64,000 nucleotides of DNA, from NCBI GenBank assembly GCA_016709225.1, contig JADJEE010000012.1:3267501-3331500 (forward strand). Direction: 5' to 3'. Source of the DNA: Deltaproteobacteria bacterium (lineage in GTDB: Bacteria; Myxococcota_A; Polyangia; Nannocystales; Nannocystaceae). Of this stretch, positions 17,707 through 26,555 are shown piece by piece. Under the pieces are notes generated by a model that did not search any database, had not been told where the DNA came from, and saw only the letters and a program-made list of their open reading frames with translations. Each line of letters opens with the position of its first letter. The first letter of the stretch is position 1. The translations under genes were made by a program, and so were the position numbers.

Positions 17707-19953
17707 ATGCTCGTGTGGGCGAGGATGGCACGAACCCCAGGCAGCACCCTCGCGGAGACCCGCGAGTTCGCCCTGCAGGAGCAGGTGGAACCGACCGACG
17801 GTCCGCCCAGCGCGGGCGTGCGTGCGGCGTGGATCGCCGATGCGCTCGAGGGTGGCAAGGGCGAGGAGACGCGTCGCGTGGCGCTGCGACCGGGCGATGC
17901 GGTGCCGGGCACGCGCTACGTCATCGAGCGCTGGCTCGGTGATGGCGGCATGGGCGTGGTCTACCAAGCGCGCCACGTCGACATCGATCGCCAGGTCGCG
18001 ATCAAGGTGCTGCGCCAGGAGTACTGCCGCCGCGCCAACGTGCTGCGGCAGTTTCGCAACGAAGCGCGCATCGTCGCGCGGATCGGCTCGCGACACATCG
18101 CCGAGGTGCATGACTTCGCCGAGCTCGACGACGGCCGCCTGATGTTCGTGATGGAGCTGCTCTCGGGCGGCACGGTCGCGCACGCGCTGCAGCACGGACC
18201 GATGGATCCGGGCCGCGTGATCGCGATCCTGCGGCAGGTGTGCAAGGCGCTCGCGGCCGCCCACGCGGTCGACATCGTGCACCGCGACTTGAAGCCCGAC
18301 AACATCGCGTTGGCGACGCTCGACGGCCGCGCCGACTTCGTGAAGGTGCTCGACTTCGGTATCGCGGTGGTGCAGACCGACGCCGACGTCGCGACCCAGC
18401 TCGCCGCCGGCACGCCGTGGTACCTCGCGCCCGAGGTCATCGCCGGCGGTGTGGTCGGCGCGAGCGTCGACATCTACGCCGCCGGCTGTACCGCCTACGA
18501 GATGCTGACCGGGCAGCCGCCGTTCGCCGGCTACGACATCGAGGCGGTGCTGCGTGGCCACCTGCGGCTCGAGCCCACGTCGGTGCACGAGCGCCGCGCG
18601 GAGGTGCCGCTGGCGCTCTCGGAGCTCATCGGGCGCTGCCTCGCGAAGGACCCGGTGCAGCGTCCGCGCGACATGCTCGATCTCGAGGCGCAGCTGTGCG
18701 AGGCGCAGATCGAGGCTGGGCTGCAGACTGCGTGGGACGATCTCGAGATCCCCGACGTCGCGCCCGAGCGCAGGGTCGCGCTGCTGCGGCGGATGCCGGA
18801 TGTCAGCGCGCGCGCGGCCGGGCGCGGCAGCTGGCGCCTCGCGGTGGGCGGTGCGGTGCTGGCTGCGTTGACGGCGACCGGGGTGTGGTTCGCGATGCGC
18901 CAGGATGCCGCGGGCGAGCGCGGCCCGATCGACGCGATCGTCGTGTCTGCCCACGAAGCGGCGGCGCGCAGCTACTTCGTGTACCCCCCGCTCGAGGCGC
19001 CGGATCAGCCGACCGCGTACAACTGGGTCATCGACCTCGAGCGTCGCGCCGACGAGCTCGGCGACGAGGCCACGCAGGAGGCCGCCAAGCTGCGGGCCGA
19101 GTTCGCCGCGACCCTCGTGCGCCTGGGCGACGAATACTGGGAGCGCGAGGGCGGCAAGCCGTTCGCGGTCGACTACTACGCCGAGGCGCTGATGTTCGAG
19201 CCCGGTGACACCCACGCCGCCGATCGTGTGCTGCTGACGCCGGGCGAGCTGGCGACCCTGCGCGACAAGGCCACGCGTCGCGACTTCTCGAGCGCAGAGC
19301 TCTCGGCGGTCGAGCCGTTGGTCGCGCTGGCCGAGCCGGATGCCGCGCTGCGCAGCGAGAAGGTCGCCGCGCTGGTGTCGCGCGAGCGCGCGAGCACGAC
19401 CACCGAGAACCTCGCGAAGATCGTGGCGCCGTCGCGTGCACGTCGGCCGCGCGAGGCTCCTGCGGTCGCGACTGCCGAACCGACGCCGAGCGTGCCGCCG
19501 ACGACGGATGCGCCGACGATCGCCGCCGCGCCGGCGACCACGGGCGACGCTGCAGCCGATCCCGTCGCCCCGGCCATCGCGTCGGCGCGCGATCCGGCGG
19601 CGGCAGCGGCATTGGTCCGCGAGGCCCGAAGCGCGATGGAGGCGGGCCGACGCGCCGAGGCCGGTCGCACGTTCGAGCGCGCGCTCGCCGTCGATCCCAA
19701 GTCCCACGGCGCGCTCATCGGGCTCTGCGACCTCGCGTTCGATCGCGCCGACCATGCCCGCGCGGCCACGCTCGCGCGCCGGGCGATCCGACTCGCGCCG
19801 CGCGAGGCCGAATACCGCATCAAGCTCGGCGACGCGCTGTTCAAGGCCTTCCGCTACGCCGACGCGCTCGCGGCCTATCGCGAGGCGGAGGACCTCGGCC
19901 ATCCGCAGGCCGAGGGTCGCATCGCCAAGGCCGCGGCCAAGCTCGAGCGCTGA
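17707..19953 (+). CDS. Hanks-type Ser/Thr protein kinase with TPR-like C-terminus
   Basis: About 748 residues from ATG 17707; ATG 17725 is an alternative. The kinase domain (~60-330) has glycine loop LGDGGMGVVYQA, VAIKVLRQE lysine, catalytic HRDLKPDNIA, LDFGIAV and YLAPEVIAGG. All catalytic residues are present, so it should be active. A membrane segment follows (LAVGGAVLAALTATGVWFAM), then an external part with an Ala/Pro/Thr linker and C-terminal TPR-like repeats (AGRTFERALAVDPKSHGAL, YADALAAYREAEDLGHPQAE). The layout suggests cytoplasmic signalling driven by a periplasmic protein-interaction domain. The next gene converges 15 bases away. Substrates unknown. Confidence 0.92.
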   Translation: MLVWARMARTPGSTLAETREFALQEQVEPTDGPPSAGVRAAWIADALEGGKGEETRRVALRPGDAVPGTRYVIERWLGDGGMGVVYQARHVDIDRQVAIKVLRQEYCRRANVLRQFRNEARIVARIGSRHIAEVHDFAELDDGRLMFVMELLSGGTVAHALQHGPMDPGRVIAILRQVCKALAAAHAVDIVHRDLKPDNIALATLDGRADFVKVLDFGIAVVQTDADVATQLAAGTPWYLAPEVIAGGVVGASVDIYAAGCTAYEMLTGQPPFAGYDIEAVLRGHLRLEPTSVHERRAEVPLALSELIGRCLAKDPVQRPRDMLDLEAQLCEAQIEAGLQTAWDDLEIPDVAPERRVALLRRMPDVSARAAGRGSWRLAVGGAVLAALTATGVWFAMRQDAAGERGPIDAIVVSAHEAAARSYFVYPPLEAPDQPTAYNWVIDLERRADELGDEATQEAAKLRAEFAATLVRLGDEYWEREGGKPFAVDYYAEALMFEPGDTHAADRVLLTPGELATLRDKATRRDFSSAELSAVEPLVALAEPDAALRSEKVAALVSRERASTTTENLAKIVAPSRARRPREAPAVATAEPTPSVPPTTDAPTIAAAPATTGDAAADPVAPAIASARDPAAAAALVREARSAMEAGRRAEAGRTFERALAVDPKSHGALIGLCDLAFDRADHARAATLARRAIRLAPREAEYRIKLGDALFKAFRYADALAAYREAEDLGHPQAEGRIAKAAAKLER

Positions 19954-19968
19954 CGCGGCCGGTCGCGA

Positions 19969-21015
19969 TCAGAACCGCAGCGTCAGCCCGCCGCGACTCG
20001 GCATCATCGCGACGCGCGAGGGCTTGCTGCGGCGCTTGGCGACCACCAGCAGCGCGACACCGGTGGCGAGCGCGGCGGCGCCACCGACGAGCACGCCGAT
20101 GCCGGCACCGAGGCTGTCGTAGCGGTACTTGCAGTGGCCTTCGATGTCGATGTTCTCGCCGCTGCAGCGCGAACGCATCGGGGCTTCGTCCAGCACGGCG
20201 AGCCCGATGCCCACGCCGATGCCCGCGACGCCGACACCCAACGCGACCGCCCCGCCGATGCGCATCGATCGCGCGGCACCGGTGCGATCGCGCTCGGGTG
20301 CCGGCAACACCGGCAGCTGCAGGTCGATCGCCTCGTGTCCGCCCTCGACCGCGGTGATGCGCTGCAGCTGCGCGACGAACCCCGGCTTGGCCACGCGGAC
20401 GTCGTGCTGCCCCGGCGCGACCGTGAGCTCGAGCGGCGTGACGCCGACATCCTCGCCATCGAGGCTCACGCGGGCCCCCGCCGGTGTGCTGTCGATGCGC
20501 AGCACCGGCAGCTGGGCCCTGGGCGCGTCCAGCCAGCGACGCAGCACGGTGGCGACGTCGTCGACGGTGTCACCGACCTCCTGCAATCCGCAGATCTCGC
20601 AGGTGCGGGTGGCCTCCGCGACCACGCGCCCGTCGGCGGCGTCGACCAGTGCCGCGGCGACGGTGTAGTCGCGCTCGACCACCTCGAAGCGTGTGTGCAC
20701 GACATAGGTCGCGTTGCGCTCGGCCGCGAGGCGCTGCCAGCAGCCCGCGTCGGCGCAGGCGGGTGCATCGCCGTCGACGGCGACGGCGTCGCTGCCCAGG
20801 CCCGCGACGAGCCGCGCCATCAGGCCCTCACGGGTCGCGGCGGGCAGCGTGCCCGTCACCGCGGGCGGCAGTGCGACCACGCGGCGATCGATGGACCCCT
20901 CGGTCGCCGGCGCGGTCGCCCCGGCCGAGGGCACGCGCACCAGCGACAGCACGACCGCCGCGACCACCGGCCATACCCGCGCGCGGCGTCGTTCAGTTGC
21001 TGCAGTTGCCGCCAT
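19969..21015 (-). CDS. PEGA-domain membrane protein
   Basis: 348 residues with a signal peptide (VWPVVAAVVLSLVRVPSAGA). Residues ~30-160 form an N-terminal region with cysteine pairs (ACADAGCW, TCEICGL) that may read or bind something in the periplasm. A PEGA domain lies at ~170-235 (IDSTPAGARVSLDGEDVGVT, GQHDVRVAKPGF). Two hydrophobic segments flank a short Cys-containing loop, ending VVAKRRSKPS and a terminal Phe. The end resembles the C-terminus of the protein at 51037-51915. The start lies 23 bases inside the upstream gene, which suggests coupled translation. Role unknown; PEGA domains are commonly surface-associated. Confidence 0.82.
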   Translation of the reverse strand: MAATAATERRRARVWPVVAAVVLSLVRVPSAGATAPATEGSIDRRVVALPPAVTGTLPAATREGLMARLVAGLGSDAVAVDGDAPACADAGCWQRLAAERNATYVVHTRFEVVERDYTVAAALVDAADGRVVAEATRTCEICGLQEVGDTVDDVATVLRRWLDAPRAQLPVLRIDSTPAGARVSLDGEDVGVTPLELTVAPGQHDVRVAKPGFVAQLQRITAVEGGHEAIDLQLPVLPAPERDRTGAARSMRIGGAVALGVGVAGIGVGIGLAVLDEAPMRSRCSGENIDIEGHCKYRYDSLGAGIGVLVGGAAALATGVALLVVAKRRSKPSRVAMMPSRGGLTLRF

Positions 21016-22126
21016 TGCAGGTGCCGTCGCACGGCATGTCGCAGCCGCCGCAGTGGGCCTCGTCGTTGTTGATGTTCACGCAACTGTCGCCGCACTGCAT
21101 GAGGTTGCCGAGGCATCCGCAGCTGCCGGACATGCACTGCGCCATCGCGGGGCAGGGCATGTTGCAGCCGCCGCAGTGCAGCTCGCTCTTGTTGGTGTCG
21201 ACGCAGGTGTTGCCGCACGCCAGCTTGCTGCCGGAGCAGACGCACTCGCCGGCGACGCATGACTGCGTGGCGAAGCAGTGGTGATTGCACGCGCCGCAGT
21301 TGTCGGGGTCGTTCTGGAGATCGGCGCAGTCGGCCGGGCACTCGCTCTGGTCGGCGGGACACTCGCTGATGCACGAACCGAGCTCGCAGATCTCGCCTGG
21401 CGCACACTTGCCGGTGCAGCCGCCGCAGTGCATCTCGTCGCGCTGGGTGTCGACGCAGGTGTTGCCGCAGATCTCGAGGCCGCCACCGCAGCCGTCGACG
21501 CAGCTGCTACCGACGCAGACCTGCAGATCGCCGCAGGGTTGATCGCACCCGCCGCAGTGATCGTGATCGGTGTTGGTGTCGACGCAGAGGTTGCCGCACG
21601 GCGTGACGTCGGCCGGGCAGGCGTCGGCGCAGGCTCCTGCGACGCAGAACTGCCCGATCGCGCAGGGCGCTCCACACTGGCCGCAGTTGGCCGGGTCGTT
21701 CTCGGGGTCGCTGCAGACCAGGCCGCAGGCCACCGGGTCGTCGACGGGGCAGTTGAGCACGCACGCGCCCTCGAAGCAGATCTGCGTCATCGCGCAGGGC
21801 TGATTGCAGCCGCCGCAGTGCAGCACGTTGCGCTGGGTGTCGACGCAGCCGCCATCGCAGACCTCCTGCGCGGGGTCGTCACACGTGGTGACGCCGGTGG
21901 TCGAGCCGCCCATCGAGTCGCCCGTCGAGCCGCTCATCGAGCCCTGGCCCTGCGTCGCCGAGCTCGAGGCGTCGCCGGTGGTCGACATCGACGAGCCGCT
22001 CGCACTCGCGGGACCGAGGAACTCGGGGTTCAGTTCGGCGCACGCGCCGAGCCCGGCGCCGACGACCCCGAGCACGAGCGCGCGCACGAGCCGAGCTCTT
22101 CGACGGGTCTGTGCCGCAGCGCGCAC
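20993..22126 (-). CDS. Cysteine-rich repeat lipoprotein
   Basis: 377 residues. Lipobox GAGLGACAELN, then a Ser/Thr/Gly linker to about residue 75. The rest is seven modules built around (H/N)CGGC-type cores: HCGGCNQPC, NCGQCGAPC, HCGGCDQPC, HCGGCTGKC, NCGACNHHC, HCGGCNMPC, HCGGCDMPC. Many are preceded by CGNTCVDTNTD-like stretches. With about 50 cysteines it must be disulphide-rich and extracellular. This repeat type is frequent in myxobacterial surface proteins of unknown role. The last codons overlap the start of the PEGA gene by 23 bases. Confidence 0.85.
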   Translation of the reverse strand: MRAAAQTRRRARLVRALVLGVVGAGLGACAELNPEFLGPASASGSSMSTTGDASSSATQGQGSMSGSTGDSMGGSTTGVTTCDDPAQEVCDGGCVDTQRNVLHCGGCNQPCAMTQICFEGACVLNCPVDDPVACGLVCSDPENDPANCGQCGAPCAIGQFCVAGACADACPADVTPCGNLCVDTNTDHDHCGGCDQPCGDLQVCVGSSCVDGCGGGLEICGNTCVDTQRDEMHCGGCTGKCAPGEICELGSCISECPADQSECPADCADLQNDPDNCGACNHHCFATQSCVAGECVCSGSKLACGNTCVDTNKSELHCGGCNMPCPAMAQCMSGSCGCLGNLMQCGDSCVNINNDEAHCGGCDMPCDGTCNGGNCSN

Positions 22127-22315
22127 GCGGGATCAACGTGCCGCATCGAGCGGCGAAGTGGTACCCCCAAGATCGCGACGGCGGGCGATCGGCGGCCACG
22201 TGCGGTCCCGCCGTGCCCGCACTTCGCGGCACGGGTTGGGCCTCTCGCGGGGACCAGGCATCGGGGGTGGGCCGGGTGGCCCTCGCTGCCACGAGCTGGT
22301 AAGCCCGACCGTGCG

Positions 22316-23797
22316 ATGCGGATCACGACGCGCCTCACGCTGACCCTGACGCTGCTGGCGTTGGTGGTGCTGGGCGCGTTCGGGTTCTATGTGGTGCGAC
22401 GCAGCCGAACCGAGCTCGAGGATACCGTCGAACGGCGCACGCGCCTGATCGCCCAGGCGCTGGCGGCCGGGGTCGAGTCGGACCTGCGCGCGGGTGCCTG
22501 GCGCGAGCTGCAGGACACCCTCGACCGGCTGGAGGGCGACGACGTGGTCGTGCGCGTGGTCGATGTCGAGGGGGTCGTGCGGGGGCAATCCCGCCGCGCC
22601 GCTGCGATCGACGCGCGCGAACGCGCGAGCATCGAGGTCGCGCTCGCGGGCCGCGAGGACTTCGAGGTGGTCCGCGATGTCGAGCCGATGCGTGCGTTCT
22701 ACGCGGTCCCGCTCGTCGACGGCCGTGGGCCCCTGGGCGTGCTGTTCCTCGGTCAGCGCCTTCACGGGCTGTCGGCGGCGATCCGCGAGATGCAGCGCGA
22801 CGCTGCGGTTGCCGCGGTCGCGCTGGTGTTGGCCGCCGCCGCGGCGGCGATCTGGATCGGTCGTGTGCACGTGACGCGGCCGATCGCGGGGCTCGTCGCG
22901 GCCATGCGCCGGGTCCGAGAGGGTGAGCTCGATCCGAGCCCGCCGCTCGGCACCGCGCGACGCGAGCCCGCCGGTGAGCTACGCGAGCTGAGGCACGAGT
23001 TCGACGGCATGGTCGAGCGGCTCGCCGAGGCAAAGCAGGAGCTGGTCGCCGCCGAGCTCCGGCGCGCGGAGCTGGAGCGGCGACTGCAGCGGGCCGACAA
23101 GCTGATCTCGATCGGACAGCTGGCCGCCGGGGTCGCGCACGAGATCGGCTCGCCGCTGCAGGTGCTGGTCGGACGCGCCCGCGCGCTCGAGACCCGCGAG
23201 TACGCGCCCGATGCGGTCCGACGGCACGCCCGCATCATCGCGGACCAGGGCGAACGCATCGCGGCGATCGTCGAGCACCTGCTGCACCTGGCGCGACGTC
23301 ACCCGGAGCGAGCGGTGGCGACCGATCCGGTCGCGGCCGCGCTGCACATCGTCGACCTGTTGTCGGCCGAGGCCGACCGCCGCGGCATCGCGCTGCGCTG
23401 CGAGTCCGACGGCACCGACGCCGTGGTTCGGTGCCCGCCGGGGGCGATCGAGCAGATCGTGCTGAACCTGACCATGAACGCGCTCGAGGCGACCGATCGC
23501 GACGGCGAGGTGGTGGTCGCGCTGCGTGGTGATGTCGCCGGCGTGGTCGAGCTGGTCGTGCGCGACGACGGTCGCGGCGTACCCGAGGAGGTGCGCCCGC
23601 GCCTGTTCGATGCGTTCTTCACCACCCGCGCCGACGAGGGCGGCACCGGCCTCGGGCTCGCCGTGGTCCGCGAGCTGGTGGTCGAGCTCGGCGGCGAGGT
23701 CTCGATCGAGTCGCAGGTCGGCGCGGGCACGCATGTGCGGGTGCGACTGCCCAGACTGCCCAGACAGGCCCGGGAGGCCGAGGAGCCATCGACATGA
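22316..23797 (+). CDS. NtrB-like membrane sensor histidine kinase
   Basis: 493 residues. TM1 ~7-27 and TM2 ~163-181 bracket a ~135-residue periplasmic sensor ending FYAVPLVDGRGPLGVLFLG, which looks like a Cache/PAS-type fold. HAMP follows (~182-235), then the phosphoacceptor GVAHEIGSPLQVL (His275). ATPase boxes are NLTMNALEATD, DDGRGV and GGTGLGLAVVREL. The stop overlaps the next start by four bases (ATGA), pairing it with the sigma-54 activator. Its position ahead of a metal-efflux operon suggests it senses a metal or envelope stress; that is inference. Confidence 0.93.
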   Translation: MRITTRLTLTLTLLALVVLGAFGFYVVRRSRTELEDTVERRTRLIAQALAAGVESDLRAGAWRELQDTLDRLEGDDVVVRVVDVEGVVRGQSRRAAAIDARERASIEVALAGREDFEVVRDVEPMRAFYAVPLVDGRGPLGVLFLGQRLHGLSAAIREMQRDAAVAAVALVLAAAAAAIWIGRVHVTRPIAGLVAAMRRVREGELDPSPPLGTARREPAGELRELRHEFDGMVERLAEAKQELVAAELRRAELERRLQRADKLISIGQLAAGVAHEIGSPLQVLVGRARALETREYAPDAVRRHARIIADQGERIAAIVEHLLHLARRHPERAVATDPVAAALHIVDLLSAEADRRGIALRCESDGTDAVVRCPPGAIEQIVLNLTMNALEATDRDGEVVVALRGDVAGVVELVVRDDGRGVPEEVRPRLFDAFFTTRADEGGTGLGLAVVRELVVELGGEVSIESQVGAGTHVRVRLPRLPRQAREAEEPST

Positions 23798-25155
23798 GCC
23801 GTGCTGCGAAGCTGCTGGTCGTCGACGACGACGCCAGCGTGGTCGACTACCTGCTCGAGATGCTCGGTGAGGACGGTCATCAAGCCGTCGGTACCACCTC
23901 ACCGCTCGATGCGCTCGAGCGCATCGCCAAGCACGAGTTCGATCTCGTGATCGCCGATGTCGAGATGCCCGAGCTGCGAGGGCTCGATCTCATGGCGAAG
24001 ATCCATGCGCACAGGCCCGGGCAGCTGGTGTTGCTCGTGACGGCCTTCGGAAGCATCGATCTCGCGGTCAAGGCCGTGCGCGCGGGCGCGTGCGACTTCG
24101 TGACCAAGCCGTTTCGTTGGGAGGCGCTGCAGGTCGCGATCGAGCGCGCGCTGCGGGAGCGACGGATGCGTCGGGAGATCGTGCGCCTGCGCGCCGAGCT
24201 CCGCGAGCAGCGTGACGGCGAGCTGGTCGCGCGCAGCCCCGCGATGCGCCGCGTGGTCGAGATCGCCAACCGCGTGGCTCGCAGCGACAGCAACACGCTC
24301 GTGACCGGCCCCAGCGGGGTCGGCAAGGGCGCGGTCGCGCGACACATCCACGCCCAGAGCGCGCGTGCGGCGGGCCCGTTCGTGCAGGTCAACTGTGCGG
24401 CGCTACCGAGCACGCTCGCAGAGGCCGAGCTGTTCGGGGTTCGCCGCGGTGCCTTCACCGACGCGCGCGAGGATCGCCCGGGCCTGTTCGTGCAGGCCCA
24501 CGGCGGCACCTTGATGCTCGACGAGATCGGCGAGATGGCGCTCGACGTCCAGGCCAAGCTCCTGCAGGCCATCGAGAGCCGCAGCGTGCGACCGGTCGGC
24601 GCCGGCGAAGAGGTCGCGGTCGACGTCCGCATCATCGGTGCGACCAACCGTCCGCTCGAGGACGCGGTCGCCGACAAGCGCTTCCGCGAGGATCTCTACT
24701 ATCGCCTCGATGTCGTGCGCATCGAGATCCCACCGCTGGCGGATCGGCCCGAAGACCTCGCGGCGCTGGTCGACGTCATGCTCGAGCGCGCCTGCGCACG
24801 GGTCGGGCGCGAGGTGCTCGGGGTCTCCGACGATGCGATGCGGTGGTTGCTCGGGCACAGCTGGCCCGGCAACGTGCGCGAGCTCGGCAACCTGCTCGAG
24901 CGCGCGGTCGTGCTGGCCGAGCACGACACGCTGGTGCTCGACGATCTCGTCATCCGCGAGCGCCCCGACAGCGAGGACGGCTTCCTCGAGCGCGCGGCTC
25001 GGCGTGGTGTGACACTCGAGGACGTCGAGCGAGCGTACATGCACGCCGTGCTGCGGGCGCACGGTGGCAACAAGACCGAGGCCGCGCGTGTGCTCGGGAT
25101 CGATCGCCGAACCCTGCACAGACGACTCGAAGGCGACGACGTGGGACAGGATTGA
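23794..25155 (+). CDS. NtrC-type sigma-54-dependent response regulator
   Basis: 453 residues. The receiver has acidic VVDDDAS, phosphoacceptor LVIADVEMPELRG (Asp55) and a KPF lysine. The AAA+ domain has Walker A GPSGVGKG (172-179), Walker B GGTLMLDEIGEM, and GAFTDA (219-224) in place of GAFTGA, the loop that contacts sigma-54. A FIS-type helix-turn-helix ends the protein (NKTEAARVLGIDRRTLHRRL). It should activate a sigma-54 promoter when phosphorylated by the upstream kinase. A strong candidate target lies 64 bases after its stop, before the efflux genes. The GKG in Walker A replaces the usual GKE. Confidence 0.94.
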   Translation: MSRAAKLLVVDDDASVVDYLLEMLGEDGHQAVGTTSPLDALERIAKHEFDLVIADVEMPELRGLDLMAKIHAHRPGQLVLLVTAFGSIDLAVKAVRAGACDFVTKPFRWEALQVAIERALRERRMRREIVRLRAELREQRDGELVARSPAMRRVVEIANRVARSDSNTLVTGPSGVGKGAVARHIHAQSARAAGPFVQVNCAALPSTLAEAELFGVRRGAFTDAREDRPGLFVQAHGGTLMLDEIGEMALDVQAKLLQAIESRSVRPVGAGEEVAVDVRIIGATNRPLEDAVADKRFREDLYYRLDVVRIEIPPLADRPEDLAALVDVMLERACARVGREVLGVSDDAMRWLLGHSWPGNVRELGNLLERAVVLAEHDTLVLDDLVIRERPDSEDGFLERAARRGVTLEDVERAYMHAVLRAHGGNKTEAARVLGIDRRTLHRRLEGDDVGQD

Positions 25156-25175
25156 TCGCGCGCGGGGCAGGATTG
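25143..25175 (+). promoter_or_regulatory. Direct repeat, candidate activator site upstream of the sigma-54 promoter
   Basis: GGGACAGGATTG (25143-25154) and GGGGCAGGATTG (25164-25175) match at 11 of 12 bases and begin 21 bases apart, two turns of the helix. They lie about 70-100 bases before the predicted transcription start, a usual place for NtrC-type enhancer sites. The first copy covers the activator's own stop codon. A GC-only 7-base stem (25159-25165 with 25178-25184) overlaps and could instead end the upstream transcript. TCGAG-N5-CTCGA at 25187-25201 is a further small palindrome. Confidence 0.35.
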
Positions 25176-25218
25176 CGCCGCGCGGCTCGAGAAGCCCTCG
25201 AAACTACGTTCTGGCGAC

Positions 25219-25234
25219 TGGCGCGGGCTTTGCT
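25219..25234 (+). promoter_or_regulatory. Sigma-54 (-24/-12) promoter of the metal-efflux operon
   Basis: TGGCGCGGGCTTTGCT matches the -24/-12 consensus TGGCACG-N4-TTGCW with one mismatch (A to G), and the GG and GC cores are exactly 10 bases apart. Transcription would start near 25244, about 90 bases before ATG 25333. It sits directly downstream of a gene for a sigma-54 activator, which strengthens the call. Confidence 0.65.
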
Positions 25235-25332
25235 GTCTTGCGCCGACGTCCGCGGTTCCCGATCTCGCGCAGTGCCCGTCTCTCGTGGTGGTGGCGGCGA
25301 CGCAGCCGGATCGGCGGCCGTGGGCCTTTCGC

Positions 25333-26553
25333 ATGGACGTGGCCTTGCAACCCGAGATCCCCCTCGACGAGTCCTCACCCCCGGATATCTCGCCGGCATC
25401 GCTGCGGCGAGGTCGATGGCCGTGGTGGCTCGCGGCGCTGGCGTGCGTTGCCGTCGGCACCGCGTTCGCGCTGCATCGTAGCGCGCCCACCGATGCCGCC
25501 GAGTCGGCGCCCGAGCCCGATGTGCCGTCGGCGCACGACGGCCGCATCGTGTACAGCGAGGCCTTCGTCGCGCGCGCGGGTCTCGAGGTCGCCGCGGTCG
25601 AGTCCAAGCAGGTGCTGCCGGTCATCGAGGTGATCGGCACGGTCACGCTCGACCCGCGGCACGTGGCAGCAGTGGGCACGCGCATTCCGGGGCGCGTCAC
25701 CGAGATCGACGTCGTCGCCGGTGATCGCGTCGCCGCGGGCGACCGGCTGGCGCGCTTCGAGAGCGCCGACCTCGGTGGCGCGCAGGCGGACCTGCTCAGC
25801 GCCCGCGCGCGGGCGACCGCGGCGCGCCACGACGTCGAGCGCAAGCGTCTGCTGGTCGAGGAGGGCATCGCCTCCCAGCGCAGCGCGCAGCAGGCCGAGG
25901 CCGAGTACGCGTCGCTCGAGGCCGAGCTCCACGCCGCCGAGCAGCGCGTGCGCGCGCTGGGCGGGCGCTCGACCAAGCGCAGGCTCGGCGTGTTCGAGCT
26001 GCGCGCGCCGATCGACGGTGAGGTCGTGCGCGTGCAGGTGCAGCGCGGCGAGAGCGTCGACCCCAACCACACCGCGTTCGAGATCGCCGATCTCTCCAGT
26101 GTGTGGGTGGAGCTGGCGTTGTTCGAGCGCGATCTCTCGCGCGTGTCCATCGGTGATGCCGTCACGCTGCAGCCGCGCGGTGATGGGCGACCGCCGCTGC
26201 AGGGCACCATCGCGCACGTCGGTCGCGTGCTCGACGAGCGCACCCGCACCGCGCCGGTCCGCATCGTGGTCGACAACGACGATCGTCGGCTGTTCGTGGG
26301 CCAGGCCGTCCACGCGCAGGTCCACGCCACCAGCCTGGCGGTGCAGGGGCCCGCAGTCCCGCGCGACGCGGTGGTGTTGGTCGATGGGCAGCCCACCGTG
26401 TTCGTCGAGATCGCTCGTCGCGTGGTCGAGCCGCGCGAGGTCGAGCTCGCTGCGCAGGGCGAGCACGAGGTCGCGATCGCCGAGGGGCTCGCCGAGGGCG
26501 AGCGAGTCGTCACCGCCGGTGCGTTCGCCGTGAAGTCGGAGCTGTTCCGGTAG
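25333..26553 (+). CDS. Heavy-metal RND efflux periplasmic adaptor (CzcB-like)
   Basis: 406 residues from ATG 25333. An N-terminal membrane anchor (WPWWLAALACVAVGTAFAL) is followed by adaptor domains: barrel-sandwich halves GTRIPGRVTEIDVVAGDRVA and FELRAPIDGEVVRVQVQRGE, a helical hairpin between them, a beta-barrel (LSSVWVELALFERDLSRVSI), and a membrane-proximal end (GLAEGERVVTAGAFAVKSEL). It joins the inner-membrane pump to the outer-membrane channel. The stop is two bases before the pump start. No His-rich metal-binding N-terminus as in CzcB is seen. An upstream in-frame start at 25285 is possible but would follow the promoter closely. Confidence 0.9.
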   Translation: MDVALQPEIPLDESSPPDISPASLRRGRWPWWLAALACVAVGTAFALHRSAPTDAAESAPEPDVPSAHDGRIVYSEAFVARAGLEVAAVESKQVLPVIEVIGTVTLDPRHVAAVGTRIPGRVTEIDVVAGDRVAAGDRLARFESADLGGAQADLLSARARATAARHDVERKRLLVEEGIASQRSAQQAEAEYASLEAELHAAEQRVRALGGRSTKRRLGVFELRAPIDGEVVRVQVQRGESVDPNHTAFEIADLSSVWVELALFERDLSRVSIGDAVTLQPRGDGRPPLQGTIAHVGRVLDERTRTAPVRIVVDNDDRRLFVGQAVHAQVHATSLAVQGPAVPRDAVVLVDGQPTVFVEIARRVVEPREVELAAQGEHEVAIAEGLAEGERVVTAGAFAVKSELFR

Positions 26554-26555
26554 CC

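Noticed and set aside
17548..19902. Extended start for the extensin-like protein inside the opposite kinase gene
   Set aside because: The added ~785 residues are Arg/His/Gly-rich nonsense; the lipobox signal fits GTG 17547.
22227..22242. GG-N10-GC match before the NtrB-like gene
   Set aside because: Only the GG and GC cores fit; the -12 box reads GGGCC rather than TTGCW, so chance in GC-rich DNA is likelier.
25159..25184. Hairpin after the NtrC-type gene as a strong terminator
   Set aside because: The stem is only 7 GC bases with a 12-base loop and no T-run, and it overlaps the more interesting direct repeats.
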